From positions 1 to 24,619 of the forward strand of contig JAHEGA010000021.1 in the NCBI GenBank assembly GCA_024639925.1: a stretch of DNA of 24,619 nucleotides. Reading direction: 5' to 3'. The notes beneath the pieces were generated by a model that was not told where the DNA came from, did no database searches, and saw only the letters and a list, made by a program, of their open reading frames with translations. Within the stretch, counting starts at the first letter, position 1, and each line of letters starts with the position of its first letter. A program made the position numbers and the translations under genes. Positions 1 to 7,747 of this stretch are shown here, piece after piece. Origin of the DNA: Microbacteriaceae bacterium (GTDB lineage Bacteria; Actinomycetota; Actinomycetes; Actinomycetales; Microbacteriaceae).

Positions 1-1253
1 TGAAGATAGCCCACACTCTCGAGGAAATCCCCGAACAATTTGATTCGGCAACGCGCGAAGCCCTCGCAGCCTTCGGCCGTGGCGAGTGCTTCGTCGAAAA
101 GTATCTAGAAAAACCCCGACACGTTGAAACCCAATGCCTGGCAGATGCCGCGGGCACTGTGGTCGTCGTCTCGACCCGAGACTGTTCATTGCAGAGAAGG
201 CATCAAAAACTCGTGGAGGAAGCACCTGCTCCTTTCCTTACCCCTGAGCAAGAAAAACTGCTCTACGACTCGTCGAAGGCCATTCTCAAGGAGGCCGGTT
301 ACATCGGGGCAGGTACCTGCGAGTTCCTCATCGGGCTTGATGGCACCATTTCTTTTCTTGAAGTCAACACCCGACTGCAGGTTGAGCATCCGGTGTCAGA
401 GGAAATCACGGGACTTGACCTCGTGCGCGAACAATTCCGAATCGCAGAGGGTGGATCCATTGATTATGACGACCCGCCGTATCACGGCCACTCCATCGAG
501 TTTCGGATCAATGGCGAAGATGCCGGCAGAGGATTCCTCCCCACTCCAGGTCCTATCCACTCGGTGAGATTCCCCGGCGGTCCCGGGGTGCGCGTCGACT
601 CGGGCATCACCACGGGGGACATCATCACCGGTGCCTTCGATTCTCTGCTAGCCAAACTCATTGTGACTGGCGCAACTCGCGAAGACGCCCTCGAGAAGGC
701 CCGCCGGGCACTCTTGGAGTTTGAAATCACCGGGCTACCCACAGTGATTCCTTTCCACCGCGCAATTGTGGAAGATCCTGCCTTCACCGCAACGGATGGC
801 GCACCATTCTCAGTGCACACACGCTGGATCGAGACCGAGTTCACGGCCGAAATTGAGCCCTGGGACGGGGCGATCGAAGACGGCTTCGATGCAGAGGAGC
901 TCTATCGCACCGTCGTGGTCGAGGTTGAGGGACGAAGACTAAAAGTTGGCGTCCCGGCCGGCATTTTTGCCGCGGGGCAGAGTGCCAGCCTCGGGAAAGC
1001 GCCCAAACGTGCGTCAACCCAGCTCACGGGCGCGTCTGCCGTCGGTACAGTGACGTCCCCAATGCAGGCCACCGTGGTGAAGGTCATGGTGGAGGCGGGG
1101 ACACAGGTTGTCGCCGGCGACATTATCTGCGTCCTCGAGGCCATGAAAATGGAACAACCCATTGTCGCGCCACACGACGGAATCGTTGAAACTGTGAACG
1201 TGCGCGTGGGCGATTCTATTTCCGGAGGCCACGTGCTGGCGGTTGTCACCTAA
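1..1253 (+). CDS. Acyl-CoA carboxylase alpha subunit: biotin carboxylase fused to biotin carrier domain (5' partial)
   Basis: This subunit carboxylates its own biotin using ATP and bicarbonate; a separate beta subunit then passes the carboxyl group to acetyl- or propionyl-CoA for fatty acid or methylmalonyl-CoA synthesis. The frame is open from base 3, so the start lies left of the window. Visible in order are the ATP-grasp segment with RDCSLQRRHQK, the catalytic loop EVNTRLQVEHPVSEEITG, the biotin carboxylase C-terminal domain (HSIEFRINGEDAGRG), and a C-terminal biotinyl domain with EAMKMEQ. The lysine that would be biotinylated is codon 1146-1148. The single-chain BC-BCCP arrangement is typical of actinobacterial AccA-type subunits. 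The N-terminal BC domain and part of the ATP-grasp domain are missing. Substrate range (acetyl versus propionyl or longer) cannot be told from this subunit. No beta subunit is in the window. Confidence 0.95.
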   Translation, partial: KIAHTLEEIPEQFDSATREALAAFGRGECFVEKYLEKPRHVETQCLADAAGTVVVVSTRDCSLQRRHQKLVEEAPAPFLTPEQEKLLYDSSKAILKEAGYIGAGTCEFLIGLDGTISFLEVNTRLQVEHPVSEEITGLDLVREQFRIAEGGSIDYDDPPYHGHSIEFRINGEDAGRGFLPTPGPIHSVRFPGGPGVRVDSGITTGDIITGAFDSLLAKLIVTGATREDALEKARRALLEFEITGLPTVIPFHRAIVEDPAFTATDGAPFSVHTRWIETEFTAEIEPWDGAIEDGFDAEELYRTVVVEVEGRRLKVGVPAGIFAAGQSASLGKAPKRASTQLTGASAVGTVTSPMQATVVKVMVEAGTQVVAGDIICVLEAMKMEQPIVAPHDGIVETVNVRVGDSISGGHVLAVVT

Positions 1254-1275
1254 ACACCGGGATATCGCCCGCAAC

Positions 1276-1281
1276 TAAGCT
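1276..1281 (+). promoter_or_regulatory. Possible -10 box for a leaderless punA transcript
   Basis: TAAGCT fits the actinobacterial TANNNT -10 consensus and ends 6 bases before the punA ATG, which lacks a convincing Shine-Dalgarno sequence. Transcription would then begin at or next to the A of the start codon. I found no good -35 at the right distance. The pattern repeats upstream of other genes in the window, which is the main support. Confidence 0.35.
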
Positions 1282-1287
1282 TGCAGG

Positions 1288-2100
1288 ATGACAAAAACGG
1301 ACTCCGCAAGCCCTTTCTCTCTCGCTGAGCAAGCCGCTGAGGTTATCGCCCGGGTCAGTGGCGTTCCTCGGCACGACATAGCGCTGACCCTCGGTTCGGG
1401 ATGGGCAAAGGCCGCAGACTTCCTCGGTGAAACGACCGCTGAGATTCCTGCACACGATATTCCTGGGTTCAGCCAATCGGGTGTTCCTGGCCACACAGGG
1501 ACGATCCGGTCGATTCACATGGAAAACGGCAAAAGGGCGTTGGTCATCGGTGCCCGGACCCACTATTACGAAGATAAGGGCGTGAGAGCTGTCGTCCACT
1601 CGGTGCGGACCGCCGCTGCGTGCGGAGCGCAAATTATGGTCCTCACCAACGGTGCGGGTGGGATCAAAGATCACTGGACACCCGGCACACCCGTCCTGAT
1701 CTCCGACCACATCAATCTGACTGCCAACTCACCGTTGGAAGGAGCAACGTTCGTCGACTTGACGGATTTGTATTCGTCCAGACTGAGGGATGTTGCTCGT
1801 TCGGTTGACCCCAATCTTGATGATGGCGTGTACGTGCAATTTCGAGGACCGCACTACGAGACCCCCGCTGAAGTACAGATGGCAAAAACTCTGGGTGGCC
1901 ATATCGTTGGGATGTCGACAGCGCTGGAAGCGATTGCCGCCAGAGAAGCCGGCATGGAGGTTCTGGGCCTATCCCTGATTACGAACCTCGCCGCCGGAAT
2001 CTCTCCCGAACCATTGAGCCACCAGGAGGTCATTGACGCTGGCAAATCGGCAGAAGCCGTGATTTCAGCTCTCTTGGCGAAGATTGTGGCGAAATTGTGA
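1288..2100 (+). CDS. punA: Purine-nucleoside phosphorylase (trimeric PNP type)
   Basis: It splits inosine, guanosine and their deoxy forms with phosphate into base plus (deoxy)ribose-1-phosphate in the cytosol. The 270 residues match the length of the trimeric PNP/MTAP family. Visible are the phosphate-binding GSGW (36-39), the GHTG segment, LTNGAGGI, and the C-terminal purine-site region GMSTALEAIAAREAG with LITNLAAGI. ATG 1288 is preferred: it sits 34 bases after the preceding stop and gives a normal N-terminus. The stop overlaps the start of the phosphosugar mutase (GTGA, 2097-2100), so the two are probably translationally coupled and the sugar phosphate product goes straight to the next enzyme. 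The convergent neighbours are add, cdd and the nucleoside transporter. Confidence 0.95.
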   Translation: MTKTDSASPFSLAEQAAEVIARVSGVPRHDIALTLGSGWAKAADFLGETTAEIPAHDIPGFSQSGVPGHTGTIRSIHMENGKRALVIGARTHYYEDKGVRAVVHSVRTAAACGAQIMVLTNGAGGIKDHWTPGTPVLISDHINLTANSPLEGATFVDLTDLYSSRLRDVARSVDPNLDDGVYVQFRGPHYETPAEVQMAKTLGGHIVGMSTALEAIAAREAGMEVLGLSLITNLAAGISPEPLSHQEVIDAGKSAEAVISALLAKIVAKL

Positions 2101-3782
2101 GCGCAACATCCCCCGACCTGGTTCGCGCCGCAAGAAAATGGCAAGACCAAGATCCGGACCCAGAAACTCGAGCTGAGCTAGCTCGCCTCCTCGACGAGCA
2201 GGAGTCAGGTTCAGCTGAGGCGGCCGAACAGCTCAGCGGTTTGTTCTCCGCAAGGCTCACCTTTGGAACAGCGGGAATCAGAGGGCCTCTTCAACCGGGG
2301 CCCGCGGGTATGAACCGCGTTGTTGTTGGGCAAACCACGGCCGGTCTTGCACAATTCCTGCTCAGCTCACGTCAAGGGAGTGGAGAAGCACCACTCCGCG
2401 TCGTGGTCGGGTGTGATGCTCGTCACAATTCAGCGGTATTTGCCGATGACACCGCAGCAATTCTCGCTGGATACGGCCTCGAGGCGGTTATTTTGCCCAA
2501 GGAGCTCCCCACTCCTGTCCTGGCGTATGCCGTTCGCGAATTAGAGGCTGACGCTGGCGTGATGGTCACGGCCAGCCACAATCCTCCGCGCGACAACGGG
2601 TACAAGGTCTATCTCGGAGGTCCCGATGAAGGGTCTCAAATCATTCCCCCGGTTGATAGCGCCATTGAAGCCTTGATTAACGAGGTTGCAGAGACTATCG
2701 CGTGGAGCGACATCCCCCGCAATCAGGATGCCGTGGTCCCAGCACCCGACGACATTGTTGACAGGTATGTGGCAGCGACCGTTGATTCGGTTGCGCCGGA
2801 CGCAGGTGGTGGCCCGTCGGCAAGCGTCGTCTACACAGCCATGCACGGAGTGGGCGCAAACACTTTCTACGAAATCGTTGCTGCCGCAGGCTTCTCTGCT
2901 GTTATCCCGGTGGCAGAGCAGTGTGACCCCGATCCCAATTTCCCCACGGTGTCGTTCCCTAACCCGGAGGAAAAGGGCGCACTCGACCTGAGTTTTGAGA
3001 CAGCCAAGGGCGTGGGAGCTGCAGCCATCATCGCTCATGACCCGGACGCTGACCGATTAGCTGTTGCTCTTCCGTTCGACGAGGACTACCGAGCACTCAC
3101 CGGTAATCAGGTCGGGGCAATTCTGGGGTGGTTCAGCGCCGAGCGCGCGAGGGCTCGTGGTCAACAAGGTGCCCTGGCAAACTCACTCGTCAGCTCACCG
3201 GTCCTGGGAAAAATTGCTACTCACTTTGGGCTGGAGCATGAAGAAACCCTGACCGGGTTCAAGTATGTCTCGCGCGTCGAGAACCTTATCTTTGGTTTTG
3301 AGGAAGCACTCGGGTACCTGGTCACTCCTGACGTTGTCAGAGACAAAGACGGCGTCTCAGCCGCCCTAATGGTCCTGGACTTGGTCCACTCGCTCGCCGC
3401 AAAGGGCGCAACACTCTGGGACTATCTCGCAAAAATCGAGGCAACAGTGGGTGGGTTTGCCTCAAGCCAGATCACCATCACTCTGAATAACGATGCGTCA
3501 CAGACCCCTTTGCTGGAAAAGCTGCGCAACAACCCTCCGCGGGGTATCGGCTCCCAAGGCATCGCGCGCGCGGAGGATTTCCTCACGGGTGTTGAAGGAT
3601 TTCCCCCCGAGAACATTCTTCGCTACTACCTTGACGATGGGTCTCGAATCATTGTCCGCCCGAGCGGAACCGAACCCAAGCTCAAGGTGTACCTGGACAC
3701 GCAGGGCGACACCAGAGCGGCCGCAGAAGCAGCGCTGGTGGCACACGAGCGCGACATGCGTGCTCTGATTGGGTCTCTCTAA
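2097..3782 (+). CDS. Phosphosugar mutase (alpha-D-phosphohexomutase family), probably phosphopentomutase/phosphomannomutase
   Basis: Family members move a phosphate between C1 and C5/C6 of a sugar through a phosphoserine. The 561-residue length and layout fit the PGM2-like/ManB group. Visible are the phosphoserine loop TASHNPPRDNGYK near residue 158, the Mg-binding loop DPDADR near 315-320, the sugar-binding GFEEALGYL, and the phosphate-binding RPSGTEPK near 521. The GTG start at 2097 overlaps the punA stop by 4 bases. PGM2-like proteins often prefer ribose-1-phosphate, and coupling to punA favours conversion of ribose-1-phosphate to ribose-5-phosphate; this substrate assignment is inference. 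Automatic annotation would probably say phosphomannomutase, and manC nearby makes a GDP-mannose role the main alternative. The 3' end overlaps add (opposite strand) by 4 bases. Confidence 0.9.
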   Translation: MSATSPDLVRAARKWQDQDPDPETRAELARLLDEQESGSAEAAEQLSGLFSARLTFGTAGIRGPLQPGPAGMNRVVVGQTTAGLAQFLLSSRQGSGEAPLRVVVGCDARHNSAVFADDTAAILAGYGLEAVILPKELPTPVLAYAVRELEADAGVMVTASHNPPRDNGYKVYLGGPDEGSQIIPPVDSAIEALINEVAETIAWSDIPRNQDAVVPAPDDIVDRYVAATVDSVAPDAGGGPSASVVYTAMHGVGANTFYEIVAAAGFSAVIPVAEQCDPDPNFPTVSFPNPEEKGALDLSFETAKGVGAAAIIAHDPDADRLAVALPFDEDYRALTGNQVGAILGWFSAERARARGQQGALANSLVSSPVLGKIATHFGLEHEETLTGFKYVSRVENLIFGFEEALGYLVTPDVVRDKDGVSAALMVLDLVHSLAAKGATLWDYLAKIEATVGGFASSQITITLNNDASQTPLLEKLRNNPPRGIGSQGIARAEDFLTGVEGFPPENILRYYLDDGSRIIVRPSGTEPKLKVYLDTQGDTRAAAEAALVAHERDMRALIGSL

Positions 3783-4888
3783 GAGGTGTAGGCACTCACA
3801 AGCTGGTCAACCAGGGCTTCGCGCTCCTCAAAGCGCAGGAACGCTCCTCCTGCTGCATTGAGCTGAAACAGCAGCAGGTCCTCCAAGCCATAACCGAACG
3901 CGCTCACCAGCAGGTGTAACTCCTTGGTGAGGGTTGTGGAGCTCATCAGTCGGTTATCGGTGTTCACGGTCACCGCAAATCCAAGGCGATACAGGTCATT
4001 GAAGGGGTGGTGAGAGATCTCGGTCCCCCACTGTTCCACCGCGCCCGTTTGAAGGTTCGACGAGGGGCTGAGCTCGAGCGGGATACCCCGATCCAGAACC
4101 CAACGGCTCACCTCACCGAGGCCCGCAATCTCGGAATCTGCGGCGCTCGGGTCATGAATATCTTCCGCAATCCGAACTCCGTGGCCCAACCGAAGCGTGC
4201 GCCCATCCACCAGTGCACTGCGAATGCTGTCAACGCCGTCGGCCTCGCCAGCGTGCACGGTGACAGGAAACATGTTCTCGGCAAGGTGGGTAAATGCGTC
4301 AGCAAAACGGCTGGGGGGGAAACCTGCTTCCGCACCCGCAATATCGAACCCGACACATCCTTTATCGCGGTAGGCAATGGCGAGTTTCGCAATCTCCATT
4401 CCCCGGTCGTTGTGACGCATCGCGGTGATGAGCTGGCCAACCTGGATGGTCTGCCCTGCCGCTGCTGCGGCGCTCACGGCTTCATCAAGCCCCGCCTGAA
4501 CAGCATCAACCGCCTGCTCCAAGGTGAGACCTTTTTCACAGTGCTGCTCGGGGGCCCATCGGATCTCCCCGTACACGACGCCATCGAGAACGAGGTCTTC
4601 GACGAACTCCCGCGCAATACGAGAGAGCCCCTCCACGCTCTGCATCACGCTCAAAGTGACGTCAAAAGTTTTGAGGTAGTCGACCAGCGAACCTGAGTCA
4701 GCCTGCTGTGCAAACCAGGTGCCGAGGCTTGCCGCGCTGTCCATGGGAGCGCCGCCGGGAAGCTCGATCCCTCCAGAGTGCGCGAGGTCGAGAACTGTTT
4801 GGGGACGCAATCCCCCATCGAGGTGGTCGTGAAGCGACACTTTTGGGAGCGCCCGAATGTCATCTTCGGTCAGTGCGGTGTCGGTCAT
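3779..4888 (-). CDS. add: Adenosine deaminase
   Basis: It hydrolyses adenosine and deoxyadenosine to inosine forms in the cytosol, feeding PunA. The 369 residues cover the whole metal-dependent TIM barrel. Zinc ligands and catalytic residues are visible: H20 and H22 in SLHDHLDGGLRP, H212 with E215 in VTVHAGEAD, H236 in RLGHGVRI, and D311 in VTVNTDNRLMS. The substrate loop GFDIAGAEAGFPPSRF is also present. The ATG start overlaps the cdd stop (ATGA) and follows a strong GGAGGAG with 8 bases spacing. It is the last gene of the minus-strand nucleoside operon. Its stop codon overlaps that of the phosphosugar mutase on the other strand, leaving no room for a terminator between them. Confidence 0.95.
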   Translation of the reverse strand: MTDTALTEDDIRALPKVSLHDHLDGGLRPQTVLDLAHSGGIELPGGAPMDSAASLGTWFAQQADSGSLVDYLKTFDVTLSVMQSVEGLSRIAREFVEDLVLDGVVYGEIRWAPEQHCEKGLTLEQAVDAVQAGLDEAVSAAAAAGQTIQVGQLITAMRHNDRGMEIAKLAIAYRDKGCVGFDIAGAEAGFPPSRFADAFTHLAENMFPVTVHAGEADGVDSIRSALVDGRTLRLGHGVRIAEDIHDPSAADSEIAGLGEVSRWVLDRGIPLELSPSSNLQTGAVEQWGTEISHHPFNDLYRLGFAVTVNTDNRLMSSTTLTKELHLLVSAFGYGLEDLLLFQLNAAGGAFLRFEEREALVDQLVSAYTS

Positions 4889-5283
4889 TTCTGGTACTCC
4901 TCCAGTTGTCGCGGGCCAAAAGCGTCAGGCAGAACTTCATCGATGGTTTTTACACCGCTCACGGTCTCCAAGACCATTGCGGGAGCTGAATGTTCAAAAA
5001 GAAGCTGCCGACAGCGACCACACGGCATCAGAACATCGCCGTGTCCATCCACACAGGTGAATGCCACGAGTTTTCCGCCCCCAGTCATCGTCAGCTCAGA
5101 CACCAGCGAGCATTCCGCACAGAGACCCACACCATACGATGCGTTCTCCACGTTGCAGCCGGACACGATGCGACCATCGTCGACCAGCGCAGCTGCCCCC
5201 ACAGGGAAATCGGAATAGGGAGCGTAGGCGCGCTGCATTGCTGCTCTGGCGCTGTCGCGCAGCTTTTCCCAGGGAATATCTAT
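4885..5283 (-). CDS. cdd: Cytidine deaminase with apparent non-AUG start
   Basis: It deaminates cytidine and deoxycytidine to uridine forms. The small homotetrameric CDA fold is complete. Counting from the ATA at 5283 the protein has 132 residues, with the zinc ligand C55 and proton shuttle E57 in LCAEC, and C88/C91 in MPCGRCRQ. The start is unusual. The family N-terminus (IIDIPWEKLRDSARAAMQRA before YAPYSDF) has no ATG, GTG or TTG. In-frame candidates are ATC 5286, ATA 5283 and ATT 5277, lying 2, 5 and 11 bases after a perfect AAGGAG. The first in-frame ATG is 5238, which would remove the first helix and has no Shine-Dalgarno. The frame stays open upstream to 5622 but there it only overlaps the permease. 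The gene follows the second permease and overlaps add. Confidence 0.85.
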   Translation of the reverse strand: MDIPWEKLRDSARAAMQRAYAPYSDFPVGAAALVDDGRIVSGCNVENASYGVGLCAECSLVSELTMTGGGKLVAFTCVDGHGDVLMPCGRCRQLLFEHSAPAMVLETVSGVKTIDEVLPDAFGPRQLEEYQK

Positions 5284-5285
5284 GA

Positions 5286-6557
5286 TTACTCCTTGACGTA
5301 GGGCTTGCCAACAGACGCTGGCGGACGCACTCGACCGACAAAACCCACCACCGCGATGATGGTTACGAGGTAGGGAATCATGATGATGAAGTCGGTTGGA
5401 ATCCCTGGGCTTACCTGGTTCGCCCACACCCGGAGAATGATGGAGAACCCAAACAGAAGCGCCGCAGCGGACATATAGAAAGGGTGCCATCGGCCCAGAA
5501 TGACCACGGCTAGGGCGATAAATCCCTGCCCGTTCGACATTTCTTGACCGAACGCCCCAACATTCCCAATCGTGAAGGCCGCACCACCCAGCCCCGCGAG
5601 GCCCCCACCGAGTGTGACCCACCAGAAACGGGTTCTTCCCACGTTGACACCCATCGTGTCAGCGGCCATCGGATACTCACCTACTGCGCGCGCGCGCAGC
5701 CCCAGGCGAGTTCGGAAGAGCACAAACCAGAGCAACGGGATAAAGAGGAAGGCGAGGAAAACAGTCAATCGGTTTTCGAAGAAAACCGGACCCAAGATAG
5801 GAATCTCACTCAGGAGCGGAATTTTCCAGATGCTGAAAGTGCCTGGGTTATTGACTCCAGAACTATCTTGCGTAAGCCACTGCGAGTACAGGAAGTTAGT
5901 TACCCCAATGATCAGGACGTTCAAGACCACCCCAACAATGATCTGGTCGACGAGGTATCGGACGGAGAACACCGCGAGGATCGTGGAAACAAGTGCAGAA
6001 GCAACCACGGCTGCGACGAGTCCAAAGTAAAGATTTCCTGTCAACGTGCTCACTACAGCAGCCACAAAAGCTCCGGTCAGTAGCTGACCTTCGATGGCAA
6101 TGTTGACGACACCCACTCGCTCCGACATCACCCCGGCCATTCCGCCAAAAATAATGGGAATAGCGAGAACAATGGCGTTGGCCAGAATGAAGGCAAAGGG
6201 CACACGATCACCTGCTGCCAACCACCCAAGGAGTGACACAACCGCCACAAGCCCGAAGACGATGGACCACCAAAGCGGCACGGGTTTCTTGGTCGCAACC
6301 CGCCAGAAAGCCAAGGCGGTGATTGCGATCAAAATGCCGCCGAGGACGACCCCGACGGTACTGGAGAGTGCTGAAATGGCGGGGAGGGTTATTGCAGCAT
6401 CATCTGGAGTCAAGGTGTATTCCACGACCTCGTCGCGGCCAAAAATACCAAACCCGATAAACACGACCAGAGAAAAGAACGCCATGAGCCACGGAGCTTT
6501 CCAGCTCACTTTTACCTCGGCCAGTGAGAACATTCCAGGGGTGACTTCGGTGCTCAT
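5286..6557 (-). CDS. Nucleoside ABC transporter permease, second subunit (BPD_transp_2 family)
   Basis: This is one of two membrane subunits of a BMP-type ABC importer, resembling NupQ/YufQ-like proteins. The 423-residue protein is strongly hydrophobic. It has an N-terminal extension with extra membrane segments (about residues 24-40, 62-84 and 95-115) before the conserved permease core, which contains GGMAGVMSERVGVVNIAIEG and a loop near LGLRARAVGEYPMAADTMG of the kind that contacts the ATPase. It starts with ATG 6557 after a near-perfect AAAGGAGG. That start overlaps the stop of the first permease (ATGA), indicating coupled, matched synthesis of the two subunits. The neighbours cdd and add point to nucleosides as substrate; the sequence alone does not prove it. 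Confidence 0.9.
   Translation of the reverse strand: MSTEVTPGMFSLAEVKVSWKAPWLMAFFSLVVFIGFGIFGRDEVVEYTLTPDDAAITLPAISALSSTVGVVLGGILIAITALAFWRVATKKPVPLWWSIVFGLVAVVSLLGWLAAGDRVPFAFILANAIVLAIPIIFGGMAGVMSERVGVVNIAIEGQLLTGAFVAAVVSTLTGNLYFGLVAAVVASALVSTILAVFSVRYLVDQIIVGVVLNVLIIGVTNFLYSQWLTQDSSGVNNPGTFSIWKIPLLSEIPILGPVFFENRLTVFLAFLFIPLLWFVLFRTRLGLRARAVGEYPMAADTMGVNVGRTRFWWVTLGGGLAGLGGAAFTIGNVGAFGQEMSNGQGFIALAVVILGRWHPFYMSAAALLFGFSIILRVWANQVSPGIPTDFIIMIPYLVTIIAVVGFVGRVRPPASVGKPYVKE
5289..5294 (-). promoter_or_regulatory. Shine-Dalgarno sequence of cdd inside the end of the permease gene
   Basis: On the minus strand AAGGAG (5294-5289) directly precedes the permease stop TAA (5288-5286). It is the only good ribosome binding site near the N-terminus of the cytidine deaminase and argues that translation starts at one of the ATC/ATA/ATT codons just after it, rather than at the internal ATG 5238. 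Confidence 0.7.
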
Positions 6558-7747
6558 GATGCAGCCTCCTTTCGACGAAGCGAGGCTCTGATCTTGTCGA
6601 GCCGAGGGGTTGCCGATAGAGCCGGCAATCTGAAAATAGCCCTCACCAGAGGTGGTGCCGCTATGAACAAGACGATGGCTCCCTGGACAATCCCAAGAAC
6701 CTCCGGCGACACTCCAAGAACCTGCATCTGCGGGCCCCCTGCTTTGAAGGCACCAAACAATAGTCCGGCAAACAGGATTCCAATTGCATTACCGCCACCC
6801 AGAAGCGCAACGGTAATACCATCGAAACCAATTCCCGCGTGGATAGTTTCCGTATAACCCACTTGGGTTCCTAGAGCCTGGTTAGCACCAGCGACACCCA
6901 CAAATGCGGCCGATGCGGCCATCGCCCACACATAGGTCCGCTCGACCGAGATTCCCGCTGTCCTGGCGGCGTGGGGGTTGTGACCAACCATACGGAATCG
7001 GTAGCCCACCGAGGACCGCTCCATCAACCACCAGTACACGACAACCGCGAGTAGCGAAAATACAAAACCGAGGTGGAGAGAGTAGGTGCCGGGGAAAAGC
7101 TGGGGTAGTTGAGCCGTCAGTGCAGGAGCTTCAGCTTTCGGCGTTCCTCCGGCTTCTTCCTGCTGGAGCAGGTTGGGGGACCGGATAAACCACGTAAACA
7201 AACTGATAGCCACATAGTTCAACATGATGGTCAAAATCACTTCGTGAGCACCCGTTTGGGCCTTAAGGAAACCAACTAACGCCCCCCACAAAGCTGCCCC
7301 AAGAATTGCAACAACAACCGCCACGAGCATGTGCAGAAAAATGGGGAGTTCCAAACGCGTGCTGATCCAGGTGGCCCAAAGGATGCCAAAAATCATCTGG
7401 CCATTCCCACCGATGTTAAACAGCCCGACCCGGAACCCGAGTGAAATGCCTAACCCCGCCGCAATGAGAGGGCCCGCGAGTCGGAAAGTTTCCGTCAGCG
7501 GCCGAAATGCCGTTGCCAAATCATCAGCGCGTGTGTTGAATATGGAACCACGAAAGAGGGCGGCATACCCATCTCCGACGGTCCTCAACGCGGCTTGAAA
7601 AGCATCGAGCACGCCCCCCGTCTCCAGAGCCTTACCAACGTCATCGCTCGAGACCACCATGAAAATTGCGCCGACAAAAAACCCGATCACAATCGAGAGG
7701 AATGCCCGAGTTGCCCCCGTGGAGAAGATTTCTTTGAGGACACTCAT
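6554..7747 (-). CDS. Nucleoside ABC transporter permease, first subunit (BPD_transp_2 family)
   Basis: This is the partner membrane subunit of the importer, resembling NupP/YufP-like permeases. The 397 residues show a first membrane helix (about residues 15-33), a periplasmic-side loop, then the conserved core beginning with GPLIAAGLGISLGFRVGLFN and GNGQMIFG. The loop YRFRMVGHNPHAARTAGIS is the probable ATPase-coupling region. ATG 7747 overlaps the ATPase stop (ATGA) and follows GGAG at 7 bases. The C-terminus carries a charged tail (LDKIRASLRRKEAAS). The order ATPase, permease, permease matches known nucleoside/BMP transporters in other bacteria. Confidence 0.9.
   Translation of the reverse strand: MSVLKEIFSTGATRAFLSIVIGFFVGAIFMVVSSDDVGKALETGGVLDAFQAALRTVGDGYAALFRGSIFNTRADDLATAFRPLTETFRLAGPLIAAGLGISLGFRVGLFNIGGNGQMIFGILWATWISTRLELPIFLHMLVAVVVAILGAALWGALVGFLKAQTGAHEVILTIMLNYVAISLFTWFIRSPNLLQQEEAGGTPKAEAPALTAQLPQLFPGTYSLHLGFVFSLLAVVVYWWLMERSSVGYRFRMVGHNPHAARTAGISVERTYVWAMAASAAFVGVAGANQALGTQVGYTETIHAGIGFDGITVALLGGGNAIGILFAGLLFGAFKAGGPQMQVLGVSPEVLGIVQGAIVLFIAAPPLVRAIFRLPALSATPRLDKIRASLRRKEAAS

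Noticed and set aside
4007..4696. Plus-strand open frame of 229 codons opposite add
   Set aside because: It is the complement of the adenosine deaminase gene, whose zinc ligands are all present on the minus strand.
5284..5622. Long upstream extension of the cytidine deaminase frame from an ATG at 5622
   Set aside because: It lies entirely over the permease coding region in another frame, its translation (rich in G, R, H, W) resembles nothing in the CDA family, and CDA proteins are about 130 residues.
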